The notes under the pieces were generated by a model, which had not been told where the DNA came from, made no database searches, and worked only from the letters and a program-made list of their open reading frames with translations. The position numbers and the translations under genes were made by a program. DNA of 20,225 nucleotides from Eubacteriaceae bacterium UBA1433. GTDB lineage: Bacteria; Bacillota; Clostridia; Eubacteriales; UBA1433. Positions 1-8,392 of the stretch are shown one piece after another. Position 1 is the stretch's first letter; each line of letters starts with the position of its first letter. The stretch covers positions 116,557 to 136,781 of the forward strand of contig DCTT01000018.1 in the NCBI GenBank assembly GCA_002329295.1, given 5' to 3'.

Positions 1-893
1 CTTCGCTGTTGCGCGTAATGAAACCGATTATTATGTCAAATGAAGAAGTCATCGCTGCCGGAGGCAATGTACGTATCATTAATGATTTTGATGTTCAAAT
101 GGGTTCGGTATATAAAAGTGACTTATCGAATCGTCCGTTGGTTTTAATGCAAATAATCGAATATACAAGAGCCTTTACGATGGGAAGAATCTCTTTTGGC
201 AAGCTAAATTTAATCCTGATTATTTCGGGTGCTTTTAGCGTGTTTTCTAAAAAATGGGCCATTGCAGCCGGTGGATATTCTCCGCAGATTATTGGTGAAG
301 ATATGGAACTGGTTGTTAAGTTGCATCGATATCTTGCAGAAAATAAAATAAAAAAAAGAATTGAATTTGTTCCGGACCCGGTCTGCTGGACGGAAGCTCC
401 GGAAAGCTTGGGTGTATTGAGAAAACAGCGCAGAAGATGGCATCAGGGGTTGATTGAGAGTTTGTCAAAACATAAAAAAATGACCCTAAACCCCAGGTAT
501 GGAAAGATTGGCATGATTGCTTTTCCTTATTATTGGCTGGTGGAATGTCTGGGGCCGCTTATTGAACTCGGCGGGTATATCTATGTGATTGTAGCTTTCT
601 TTTTAGGCAAAGTTTATGTTGAATTTGCCATATTATTGACTTTATTGTTTGTTTTATATGGCTCTATACTTTCTGCCTTTTCCATTTTATTGGACTCCTG
701 GAGCATGAATGCTTATTCGGGGATACATTTGGGTGTCAGAAATTTTTTCAAATTAATCCTGATGTCTTTAACGGAAACTTTCTGGTACCGACCCTTGACA
801 TTGATTTGGAGATGTGAAGGATTTATACAGGTTCTTTTAGGGCGAAAAAGTTGGGGCAATATGAAGAGAGTGGGACTTTCAAAGAAGAAGTAA
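1..893 (+). CDS. Processive family 2 glycosyltransferase, C-terminal part (5' truncated by window edge)
   Basis: The reading frame is open to the left window edge (codons TCG CTG TTG precede the first possible start), so the N-terminus with the nucleotide-sugar-binding part lies outside. Visible are the GED motif of 'IGEDMEL', which fits the third conserved acidic position of GT2 enzymes, and 'KQRRRWHQG', the QxxRW motif of processive synthases such as cellulose, hyaluronan or poly-GlcNAc synthases. Several hydrophobic segments follow (from about 'IGMIAFPYYWLVECLGPL' to 'SILLDSW'), then an amphipathic C-terminal stretch ending in basic residues. No PilZ domain follows the membrane region, so direct cyclic-di-GMP control of the BcsA kind is not visible. 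The stop codon lies 23 bases before the next gene's ATG, so the two are very probably co-transcribed. Family knowledge places the active site on the cytoplasmic side with extrusion of the polymer. The sugar cannot be read from this fragment. Confidence 0.9.
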   Translation, partial: SLLRVMKPIIMSNEEVIAAGGNVRIINDFDVQMGSVYKSDLSNRPLVLMQIIEYTRAFTMGRISFGKLNLILIISGAFSVFSKKWAIAAGGYSPQIIGEDMELVVKLHRYLAENKIKKRIEFVPDPVCWTEAPESLGVLRKQRRRWHQGLIESLSKHKKMTLNPRYGKIGMIAFPYYWLVECLGPLIELGGYIYVIVAFFLGKVYVEFAILLTLLFVLYGSILSAFSILLDSWSMNAYSGIHLGVRNFFKLILMSLTETFWYRPLTLIWRCEGFIQVLLGRKSWGNMKRVGLSKKK

Positions 894-916
894 TTTCAGG
901 AGGAAAAATCCATCAA

Positions 917-3900
917 ATGAAACGTATGTATATACTGGTTTTGTGCCTGTTAATAATGATAGTGCTACCTTTTGTTTTCTGGCAATTGGAGCCTGACAAA
1001 GAATATCACGTGGCAATCATCGACAAAACCGTACCCGATGAAACATGTCGCGAACATAATGGTATCACTTTTTTATTGAATTGCTTAAAGTATAGAAACG
1101 AATCAGGCGATCCATACGATTTGAAAAAAGATTATTTTGGTTTTTTTCCGAACGAAGAAGAAAAAAACTATGTAGTACGCCCTTTGCCCGTTGATTATGA
1201 TGCTTATAGTGTTATTTATTTAGCGGATACTTATGGTGTCTATGAAGAAGATTTGCCCTGGGTAGAGAAAGAAAGAGAAGGTTCTTTCTCAGGGAAAATC
1301 TATGGGGGTTTGGAAGAAGAAGAGTGGTTTCATATTGTTAACAGATTGGTCAAGAAGGACAGAAGCCTGTTTATAGCGGAATACAATGCCTTTGCTTCTC
1401 CGACGCAAAAAGAAGTAAGAGAAGGCATTACCAGTTATTTGGGTATTAATTGGTCAGGATGGATAGGAAGATATTTTGAGGAGTTGGATTTTCATAAAAA
1501 TGAAGAAATTCCTCAGTGGATAATAGAGGAATTCGGGGAATCATGGAATTATAGCGGGCCGGGATTTGTTTTGGTAAATGACATAAATTTTCAGATAGTT
1601 GTTTTAGAAAAGTCGAAACATGTTTTGGATGACGGTATTAACATTTTGTTTACTCAGGAGGGAAAAGATTTCTTCGGGCTTAAAAAGAGTCCCAATTATT
1701 CTTATTGGTTTGATATTGTAACTCCGAAACAAGGCTCGACTGTATTGGCTTACTATAATTGGGATTTGACCGAAAGCGGCAAGGCACTTTTAGAAGAAAA
1801 CGGAATTCCTACCGAGTTTGCCGCGGTTGTAAAAAATGAACAAGGAGCTTGCAGCAGCTACTATTTTGCAGGAGATTATAATGACTTAGGGCAAGTGCCG
1901 ACCATATATAAATTTAAAGGGATACAAAAACTGCACAGTGTTCTTGAGACGTATTCAGGTAGGGCTTTCTACTGGTCAACATACTTTCCTATGATGGAGA
2001 GAATTTTAGAGGATTATGAAAACAGTCCTTTGACGGAAAGCAAAGATCCGGAAGACAAAGAAAAAAATCTGTATGATGCCAGAATAAAGGATGACAGTTT
2101 TGAAATCTTTAAAGACGGCAAGTGGGAGCCTATAACAATAAAAGGCGTTAATCTCGGCATGGGAAAACCCGGCGTTTTTCCGGGAGAGGCGGCCATAACG
2201 GAGGAGGAATATTATCGTTGGTTTGAATATATCGGTGAAATGAATGCCAACGTGATTCGTGTATATACTTTGCATCCGCCCGGATTTTATAATGCGTTGC
2301 TTCGATATAACGAACATCATGATGAAAAATTATATGTAATGCACGGTGTTTGGATTAACGAAGAGGAACTGGTAAAATCACAGAACGCCTTTGAGGAAAA
2401 CAACTTAGAGGAATTCCGCCGAGAGATGGAGATAATCACAGATGTAATACACGGAAACAAAACGGTTGAAGCCAGACCGGGACATGCATCGGGGATTTAT
2501 ATGGCAGATGTTTCCCAGTATGTTATTGCCTGGATTTTGGGCATAGAGTGGGATCCTTATGTGGTGGAAAATACCAATCATCTTCATGCTTCTATCGGGG
2601 ATTATCATGGCGAATATTTTGAGACGCAGGGTGCAAAGCCTTTTGAGTATTGGCTTGCACAACAGATGGATTTCATAGCAAAATATGAAATGGAACATTA
2701 CAATTACATAAGACCCACCAGCTTTACGAATTGGCCTACAACCGATATATTGGAACACCCCGCTAATTTTCAGGATAATGAGGATGTAGTCGGCATAAAT
2801 CCCAATGTTATATATACGAAAAAAGAAATGGATTTAGTGGGACAGTTTGCCTCCTATCACGTTTATCCTTATTATCCGGATTTTCTAAACGTTGAAGAAA
2901 AATATATAAACTATATTGATCATAGAGGAGAAAAGAACAATTATGCCGGTTATTTAAAGGATTTAAACAGCGTCCATAGACTTCCTGTTTTAGTAGCGGA
3001 GTTTGGAATACCTGCTTCACGGGGTCTTACCCATGAAAACCCGTTTGGCTGGAACCAAGGATTTAAATCTGAAAAAGAACAAGGGGAGCTTCTAAGCCGC
3101 CTTTATGAGGACATTTTAGAGGAAAATATGCTCGGAGGCTTAATATTTACATGGCAGGATGAATGGTTTAAAAGAACCTGGAATACAATGGACTATGATA
3201 ACCCGGACAGAAGACCGTATTGGTCTAATGTTCAAACAAACGAACAACGATACGGCATTTTGTGTTTTGACAGGCATAAAATAAAAATTGACGGCAATAT
3301 GAACGAATGGCAGGCAGAGCCTCTATATCACAAAAAACGGGGAGCATTGAAGGGGCTATATGTAGATTATGACGAAAGCTATTTGTATATCAGAGTGGAT
3401 TACTCCGATGTTCTCAGCAAAGGCCATCCGGTTATTTTATTGGATGTTTTGCCCGAACAGGGAAACTATTTTGTAAAGGGAAATGATAAGCTTCAATTTT
3501 CCAACGGAGTGGATTTTATAGTAGATTTGAATAAAAAAGAACCTCGGATTATTATTGATCAATACTATGACTTTTTTACATATATGTATGCTTATCATTT
3601 AAACATGATAGCAAAACCGCAGCCCGATCCGCAGAAGAACAGCGGGATATTTTCCGAAATTCATTATGTGCTCAGCAAAGAATATCGGTCAAAAGACGGA
3701 ACAGTCGTTATGGCATTCAGTACTCATGAAACCGGAAGGCTGAGAGAAGGGAATGCCAATCCCGCCTCAAAAAATTATGATTCCCTTGCCGATTTTTATA
3801 GAAACAAGAGGGGAGGGTTGGAATTAAGGATTCCCTGGTTGTTAATCCAGGCAAAAGACCCAAGCAAAAAAGAGTTTGTCGGAAATGTCTATGAGAACGG

Positions 3901-4108
3901 TCTTGAAGCAAGTAGATTTGTTGATGAAATCTATATCGGTGTTTTGTATGTAGATGATGAAGGCACTGTATTGGAATCATTCCCAAGTGTGGAAAACAAT
4001 GTTTTAAGCGGTTTGAGCGCCTATTCCTGGGATGACTGGGATATGCCGAAATATAAAGAGAGACTGAAGCAATCCTACTATATAATACAGGATTTATTCA
4101 AAGACTGA
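917..4108 (+). CDS. Large membrane-anchored glycoside-hydrolase-like protein (TIM barrel plus C-terminal DOMON/CBM9-like domain)
   Basis: The chosen ATG at 917 has AGGAGG at 898-903. The frame is open from 851, but that start would overlap the glycosyltransferase and lacks a site. The product is 1,063 residues. Residues about 4-24 form one hydrophobic segment (signal anchor), so the rest should be extracytoplasmic. Residues about 30-390 are a Rossmann/amidotransferase-like region that I cannot assign. From 'ITIKGVNLGMGKP' (about 410) to 'WQDEWFKRTW' (about 755) the pattern is that of clan GH-A barrels: 'MNANVIRVYTLHPP', then E544 in 'LGIEWDP' (candidate acid/base) and E695 in 'VAEFGIP' (candidate nucleophile). 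From about residue 789 ('KIDGNMNEWQ', 'DESYLYIRVDY') a beta-sandwich resembling DOMON/CBM9-type sugar-binding domains follows. Pairing with a processive glycosyltransferase suggests it trims, releases or modifies the exported polysaccharide; this is inference. The family name and substrate are unknown to me. Confidence 0.82.
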   Translation: MKRMYILVLCLLIMIVLPFVFWQLEPDKEYHVAIIDKTVPDETCREHNGITFLLNCLKYRNESGDPYDLKKDYFGFFPNEEEKNYVVRPLPVDYDAYSVIYLADTYGVYEEDLPWVEKEREGSFSGKIYGGLEEEEWFHIVNRLVKKDRSLFIAEYNAFASPTQKEVREGITSYLGINWSGWIGRYFEELDFHKNEEIPQWIIEEFGESWNYSGPGFVLVNDINFQIVVLEKSKHVLDDGINILFTQEGKDFFGLKKSPNYSYWFDIVTPKQGSTVLAYYNWDLTESGKALLEENGIPTEFAAVVKNEQGACSSYYFAGDYNDLGQVPTIYKFKGIQKLHSVLETYSGRAFYWSTYFPMMERILEDYENSPLTESKDPEDKEKNLYDARIKDDSFEIFKDGKWEPITIKGVNLGMGKPGVFPGEAAITEEEYYRWFEYIGEMNANVIRVYTLHPPGFYNALLRYNEHHDEKLYVMHGVWINEEELVKSQNAFEENNLEEFRREMEIITDVIHGNKTVEARPGHASGIYMADVSQYVIAWILGIEWDPYVVENTNHLHASIGDYHGEYFETQGAKPFEYWLAQQMDFIAKYEMEHYNYIRPTSFTNWPTTDILEHPANFQDNEDVVGINPNVIYTKKEMDLVGQFASYHVYPYYPDFLNVEEKYINYIDHRGEKNNYAGYLKDLNSVHRLPVLVAEFGIPASRGLTHENPFGWNQGFKSEKEQGELLSRLYEDILEENMLGGLIFTWQDEWFKRTWNTMDYDNPDRRPYWSNVQTNEQRYGILCFDRHKIKIDGNMNEWQAEPLYHKKRGALKGLYVDYDESYLYIRVDYSDVLSKGHPVILLDVLPEQGNYFVKGNDKLQFSNGVDFIVDLNKKEPRIIIDQYYDFFTYMYAYHLNMIAKPQPDPQKNSGIFSEIHYVLSKEYRSKDGTVVMAFSTHETGRLREGNANPASKNYDSLADFYRNKRGGLELRIPWLLIQAKDPSKKEFVGNVYENGLEASRFVDEIYIGVLYVDDEGTVLESFPSVENNVLSGLSAYSWDDWDMPKYKERLKQSYYIIQDLFKD

Positions 4109-4121
4109 TCTTCAAACCTTT

Positions 4122-4170
4122 AAAGAAGCCTTTTTCGGCAGGGAAATTGCCGAAAAAGGCTTCTTTTTTT
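4122..4170 (+). terminator. Strong intrinsic terminator after the glycosyltransferase/hydrolase pair
   Basis: A perfect 19-bp inverted repeat (4122-4140 and 4148-4166) with a 7-base loop is followed by a T run through 4170. It starts 13 bases after the stop codon of the large hydrolase-like gene and closes that transcription unit. The stem begins with A's, so it could also act on the opposite strand. Confidence 0.93.
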
Positions 4171-4329
4171 GTAAAAGATATTAAAAAATAATATTGAAGA
4201 ATAAAGAAATGAAGGTAGTTGCAAAAGTATCTTACGAATGATAAATGAGAATATCACCGCACTCTCAATCAGAAAGATTGTCAAAGACACTATAATGTAC
4301 AAGCAGTATGCGATGAAGCATTGCAGGCG

Positions 4330-4473
4330 AAGTTTGATATCCATCGTCAAGCTTATATGCTCTGAACCAATGCCACAGATACGATTGCGGTAAAGAACAG
4401 CGACACTGCGCGTTTTGTCATTCCCAAGACAGCAGGGAGGTCGTTTTTGTCATTCCGAAAAGAGAAAAATTAA
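4330..4473 (+). pseudogene. Remnant of the extreme C-terminus of a large serine recombinase
   Basis: Reading the frame from 4360 to the TAA at 4471-4473 gives '...L*TNATDTIAVKNSDTARF...FRKEKN', which parallels the tail of the recombinase fragment near 12466 ('LWMSTVDTVTVKNDNTLLYRF...ISERK'). The TGA at 4363-4365 stands where the related copy has TGG (W). Nucleotide similarity continues leftward (GTCAA...GCTCTG) with a short indel, so at least one stop and one frameshift are present. Nothing upstream of about 4330 resembles a recombinase, so this is a short relic. As in the second copy, a hairpin of the same family follows the stop codon closely. The assignment rests on within-window comparison and known recombinase tails of the 'VDxVTV...FKDGxEI' type. 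Confidence 0.5.
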
Positions 4474-4482
4474 TTTCTAAAA

Positions 4483-4560
4483 AAACAGCCGTCAATACAG
4501 GGATTCTATTGACGGTTATGTTTCAGGTTGGTAAGGAATAAGTGGTTGGTGCAAATATAC
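4483..4560. repeat. Hairpin repeat copy A (also terminator-like on minus strand)
   Basis: The stem pairs 4487-4497 with 4507-4517 (11 bp including a G-T pair, 9-base loop). The plus-strand right flank 'GGAATAAGTGGTTGGTGCAA' closely matches the flank of copy B (8279-8298). Read on the minus strand, the hairpin is followed by seven or more T's, so it can end transcription arriving from the EAL coding region that stops at 4725. Related copies lie at about 8231, 10276 and 12484. Confidence 0.7.
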
Positions 4561-4561
4561 A

Positions 4562-4609
4562 CAGTCAAATGATAAGCGGTTACCGTTACTTCAGGTGCAG
4601 TCAAATGAT
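4562..4609. repeat. 12-bp direct repeat CAGTCAAATGAT
   Basis: CAGTCAAATGAT occurs at 4562-4573 and again at 4598-4609, with starts 36 bases apart, in the gene-free stretch between repeat A and the EAL coding end. The remaining sequence up to 4724 shows no gene, no convincing promoter and no further structure. The function is unknown; it may be only a local duplication. Confidence 0.5.
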
Positions 4610-4724
4610 CGAGGTGCATTGGATATGCCAATATAAATCAAGGAGTGCTGCCGTCAAATTTAAAGCAGCATTCAAAAAGATGCAAAAAACAATTTCAAAG
4701 AGCAATTCGTCAAAAGATATCTAT

Positions 4725-5450
4725 CTATTGCTTTTTCAGAAAATCTTCCAGCGCTGCCGGCGACAGGGGTCTTGAAAAATAATACCCTTGCATTTCATCG
4801 CAGTCTAAGCTTCTGAGGAAATCCGCCTGCTCTTTTGTTTCCACGCCTTCTACTGTAACGCTTGCGCTGAAGGCTTTGGCTAATGTAAGAATACTTTCCG
4901 TTATAGGAGCTTTTTTTCTTTGCAGGTCTATATTATCTATGATACCTTTATCTATTTTTATTTTGTCAAAAGGTATCGATTTCAAACGATTAAATGATGA
5001 GTATCCTATACCGAAATCATCCAGAGCAATATTGATGCCTAAGTCTTTTAATTGGTGCAGTTTATTAATTACTTCTTCGGGGTTTTCAGAAAACGAGCTT
5101 TCCGTAATCTCCAGCTCAATATATTTCGGTTTTACTTTACTTCCCTTAATAATCTTTGAAAAATCGAGAATAAATTCTTTTCTTTCAAATTGTACAACCG
5201 ATAAGTTTACAGAAACGCGAAGAGGAGAAAATCCCTTTTCAACAAGCCTGTTATGCTCCTGAAGCGCTTGTTTTAGCACCCAGAGTCCCACATCATAAAT
5301 CAGTCCCGTTTGTTCAAGGATGGGGATAAATCTATCGGGCGGCACTCTTCTTTGACCGTCAGTTGTCCATCTTAGCAAGGCTTCAATCCCAACGGTTTTT
5401 CCCGTATCACAACGAACTTGAGGCTGAAACTCTAAAGAAAACTCTTCGTT
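4725..5450 (-). pseudogene. EAL-domain (cyclic-di-GMP phosphodiesterase) C-terminal part, separated from its gene by an in-frame stop
   Basis: This is the same reading frame as the upstream sensor gene, continuing past its TAA: 'NEEFSLEFQPQVRCDTGKTV' then 'GIEALLRW'. Known EAL active-site elements are present: E of EAL with R of LLRW, N in 'VSVNLS', E in 'ELEITES', the DD pair in 'ALDDFGIGYSS', K in 'IKIDK', E in 'VEGVET' and Q in 'QGYYFSRP'. The domain therefore looks catalytically intact for hydrolysis of cyclic-di-GMP to pGpG. No ATG lies at the domain's N-terminus. The first start-like codon (TTG, 5378) falls inside the EALLRW motif and would delete its glutamate, so independent translation should not give an active enzyme. 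It makes sense only as the C-terminus of a roughly 1,030-residue protein, by readthrough or before a recent nonsense mutation. A sequencing error is also possible. Confidence 0.88.
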
Positions 5451-7820
5451 TTACAATGAGTTAAAAAGCCTGTTCGTAAACAACGTGTTTTTCGCAATAT
5501 AGTCTTCCAGTTGCTCCGTATAATAAAGGATTTTATTGTTCGTGCTTTTCGCTTGAAATCCTGCCAGGTCGGCATTTTTCAAAAGAGTATACGCATCTCT
5601 TCCGTTATCCGGATACACGGATATGCCTATATTGACAATAACAAATAGTGCTTCTGTTCCTCTCTCGGTTAATACAGGACTGGAAAAGGAATCAATAATT
5701 CTGTTTGCACAGGATTCTACCTGCTCGGCATTTTCCACAGCAGGTATTACAACAACAAACGCTCCTTCGGCTGACCGTGAGATATCGCAATTTTCCCCCA
5801 ACAGAGTTTTGAGAATGGTCGCTGATTTTATCGTTATTTGCTCTCCTACATGATGGCCGAAGGTATCTTTAATCGTCCTTAAGTTCTCCAGTTCAATATT
5901 TAATATTGCTATTTTTTCAGATTCTTTTCTGTTTTCCATATGTTGCTTTAGTCTCTGTATCAGCATATTCTTGTTCGCCAGTTTTGTAATCTCATCAAAA
6001 TAAGCAACATTATACAGTCTTTCTTCGTACAAAGTCTTTTTCTTTGCATCTCCCAATATATTTGCAATAATTTTTAAAAAGTATAACCGACTTTCTCTGT
6101 TGGCTATATCGCTCCGGTCAAAGTATTCAACAACAAGCATTCCGGCTATTTCTTCGTTGGCCGTTATTGGCAATGCAAAAAAAGAATGTATTCCTCTTGA
6201 CATAAAGAAATCTCTTATTTCTATATCTTCATTAAAGGGAACATCTGTGAGGTTTTCACATACTATGGGTTGTTTCTGAACAATCAGAGGCCTGACCAAG
6301 GGCAAAGTGACTGTCTTCACTTTCATTTTCGGATGATAAGGAAGTGATTCTGCTGTAATATCCTTTATATATATATTTAGAAATGTAGCCTCTTTATAAT
6401 CCGTATCGAATCCAACCAGATATGCGTGATCAAAATCAAGAATTTCAGCAGACATTTCAAACATTTCATCAATTTTTTTTCTGGCATTTTCAGTATTAAT
6501 CGAAATAAAGTTGGTTGAAATTTTTTCAAGTACTTTCTGTCCTTTTGCAAATCTTTGATATCCTAGCATTTTTGAAGTATATTCACTTGTCACATATCGC
6601 ACAGCGATAAAAGAAAGGACAATAATGAAAATTCTTGTCAGATACTCACTGCCGTTGATGGTTACAATCACTTTGGGATAAAGTTTCCCAAAAACAATTT
6701 GCATTATTACATTTATCACTACAAAGATATAGGCATGAACTTTGCTGTCAAGAATGACGGTAAATAAAAGAAATAATATATATACCGACCATATCGTTAT
6801 CGCTCCTGTTTCGGCATTTGTTATCATAAAAAACAACATACCTACCGTGCATATTGCCAGGAAGATGGTGTTCTGGATAGTGTGATTTTTTGTCAGGAGC
6901 GGTATTAATCTTGTTAATAGTCCAATAAATAATAAAAGTGCAGCAAGAAACAGTTCGTAGTTCAATGCTCCTTTCATGCTGAAATGACCTATTAAAAAAG
7001 ATATTGCAGCACCTATTACAAATACAGCTGTTGCTGTTTGAAACAGACGCAATCGATCGCCGGTCTGAAGTCGTTCGGTTTCCAGGAATATAATTGTTTC
7101 CTCTTTCTTTTCCAGAAGCATTCCGAAGTTTTTCAATGCAAAAAATAACGTTGTCACAGGAATCATCATAAAAATAATGGCCAATTTGGGAAAAAAGCTG
7201 TTTCCAAAGAGTGTAGGTAGAGTTTCTGTTGCTATTCCAAGAAAGAAGGGAAGTAGTATAGAAATTAAAAAATATGTTATCTGCCGTTTCAGAGGAGTAC
7301 GGGGTTCAAATTTACTCCACCAGCGAAAAAGTAATAGGATACTTACAATCGAAAATACAGCGTAGTATACAATAAACCAAATGCCCCATATATCGACGGG
7401 AACTGTGTTTATCCAACCAAAATCGGTCTGCACCATTTTGTATTGTGTCTCTGCAAGAAATCCGAAGGGCGCAAACAGAATGATATTTATCAAAGCAGGC
7501 AAATAAATCATGGCGAAAATAGTTCGCTTGTTCAAGCGGCTTTCAGTTTCTGTCAGAATCAGTACAAAGTGAAGGAACAGGCTATAAAAAACTCCCCAAC
7601 CGAAAGTGGAGAAAGAATTCCAAAAAGCACTTGCCTCCGCCGTAGGCGCTGAGTTTGAAATGGCATATGCAAATGACCAAATTGCCATTGAACTTGTTGT
7701 GATTACAAACAACCTGTTGACATTGCTTTTTGCATTAGCAACTATTGTATATGCGCCAAAAATCATATAAAAGCAACCGCAAATGTAATATAGCATTGAC
7801 AATGTAAGATTATGTTCCAC
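5451..7820 (-). CDS. Membrane sensor with two TM blocks, GAF domain and degenerate GGDEF domain (truncated before its EAL domain)
   Basis: The start is GTG at 7820-7818 with GGAG at 7832-7829. The product is 789 residues. Residues 1 to about 230 contain about seven hydrophobic segments resembling the N-terminal 7TM region of some histidine kinases ('SNVNRLFVITTSSMAIWSFAYA'). A short helix follows, then a second block of about five or six membrane segments (about 255-415). A GAF-like domain lies at about 435-595 ('SFFALPITANEEIAGMLVVEYF'), and a GGDEF fold from about 603 ('YFDEITKLANKNML'). The signature GGDEF is replaced by 'SAEGAF' (about residue 681), so cyclase activity is unlikely; such domains often act as GTP sensors for a linked EAL. 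The ORF ends at TAA 5453-5451, but the same frame runs on into an intact EAL domain. The intended product is probably a cyclic-di-GMP phosphodiesterase receptor whose output is now cut off. The ligand is not deducible. Confidence 0.88.
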   Translation of the reverse strand: MEHNLTLSMLYYICGCFYMIFGAYTIVANAKSNVNRLFVITTSSMAIWSFAYAISNSAPTAEASAFWNSFSTFGWGVFYSLFLHFVLILTETESRLNKRTIFAMIYLPALINIILFAPFGFLAETQYKMVQTDFGWINTVPVDIWGIWFIVYYAVFSIVSILLLFRWWSKFEPRTPLKRQITYFLISILLPFFLGIATETLPTLFGNSFFPKLAIIFMMIPVTTLFFALKNFGMLLEKKEETIIFLETERLQTGDRLRLFQTATAVFVIGAAISFLIGHFSMKGALNYELFLAALLLFIGLLTRLIPLLTKNHTIQNTIFLAICTVGMLFFMITNAETGAITIWSVYILFLLFTVILDSKVHAYIFVVINVIMQIVFGKLYPKVIVTINGSEYLTRIFIIVLSFIAVRYVTSEYTSKMLGYQRFAKGQKVLEKISTNFISINTENARKKIDEMFEMSAEILDFDHAYLVGFDTDYKEATFLNIYIKDITAESLPYHPKMKVKTVTLPLVRPLIVQKQPIVCENLTDVPFNEDIEIRDFFMSRGIHSFFALPITANEEIAGMLVVEYFDRSDIANRESRLYFLKIIANILGDAKKKTLYEERLYNVAYFDEITKLANKNMLIQRLKQHMENRKESEKIAILNIELENLRTIKDTFGHHVGEQITIKSATILKTLLGENCDISRSAEGAFVVVIPAVENAEQVESCANRIIDSFSSPVLTERGTEALFVIVNIGISVYPDNGRDAYTLLKNADLAGFQAKSTNNKILYYTEQLEDYIAKNTLFTNRLFNSL

Positions 7821-7824
7821 GATT

Positions 7825-8094
7825 TTATCTCCAAAGCAAAGCTTTAAGTTTTAGCTTATTGTAAATTTGCCTCAATTCTTTTCGGTTTCCAAGATCGGTA
7901 ACTTCTAAAATATCATCTATATTTGCAGTCAAGCAACCGGCAGATTCTTCGAACATTGTTGTGAGGAATGTGTTTTCTGTGTTTGATCTGCGTTATCATA
8001 TTATCGGAAAATCCGACCTTGTTAATAAATTCGAATTGCCCGTCTGCCGACTAGCCTGTAAACGTAACAGTTTATCATAGGATATTGCTATAAG
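7825..8094 (-). pseudogene. Broken XRE-type (HTH_26-like) regulator upstream of the sensor gene
   Basis: The minus strand carries a small helix-turn-helix protein spread over three frames. 'AISYDKLLRLQASRQTG' (about 8090-8040) shifts to 'FEFINKVGFSDNMITQIKHR' and 'VRRICRLLDC' (about 8037-7927), which shifts again to 'NIDDILEVTDLG' and ends '...LKALLWR' at TAA 7827-7825. The order 'ISYDKL - GFSxxxITxIK - VRxICxxLDC - IDDILE' is the pattern of Cro/C1-type regulators of the HTH_26/YozG kind. Two frameshifts make it non-functional. Its stop lies 4 bases before the GTG of the sensor gene, so it was probably translationally coupled and may have regulated it. Confidence in the family comes from the motif order, not from any database search. 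Confidence 0.72.
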
Positions 8095-8193
8095 TTTTTT
8101 TCTTCCGTTTTTGAGAAGTTGTATTTATTCTATCATTTATATGTAAATAATTCTATCAAAATGATTTATTGAGTTATTTATTGCTTAAATTTG

Positions 8194-8300
8194 CTCTTAA
8201 ATGAATACAAAAGCTGCTGCAAGCAAAAAAAATCGTCAATGCAGGTATTGTATCAATGGTTGTGTTTCCTGTTGTTAAGGACTAAGCGGTCGATGCAATT
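8194..8300. repeat. Hairpin repeat copy B
   Basis: The core is an imperfect hairpin at about 8231-8261. The right flank ('GGACTAAGCGGTCGATGCAA', 8279-8298) matches copy A. The left flank (AATGAATACAAAAGCTGCTG, from 8200) matches copy C. On the minus strand a run of eight T's follows the hairpin. No minus-strand gene lies directly upstream that would need a terminator, so it looks like a repeat relic. Confidence 0.65.
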
Positions 8301-8392
8301 TAATTAATCCGTTCTGATTTTTTATCTCTAAAAACAGTGAATTGGGTTTTTGAAAACAATTTGTCGCAGCTTTTTGCAGGATATTTTGACTG

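Noticed and set aside
4120..4350. Minus-strand hydrophobic ORF of 76 codons
   Set aside because: It runs through the intrinsic terminator and the recombinase-tail remnant, has no ribosome site, and its hydrophobicity reflects AT-rich sequence.
4542..4775. Plus-strand ORF of 77 codons
   Set aside because: It overlaps repeat A and the end of the EAL coding region on the opposite strand, with no family resemblance or ribosome site.
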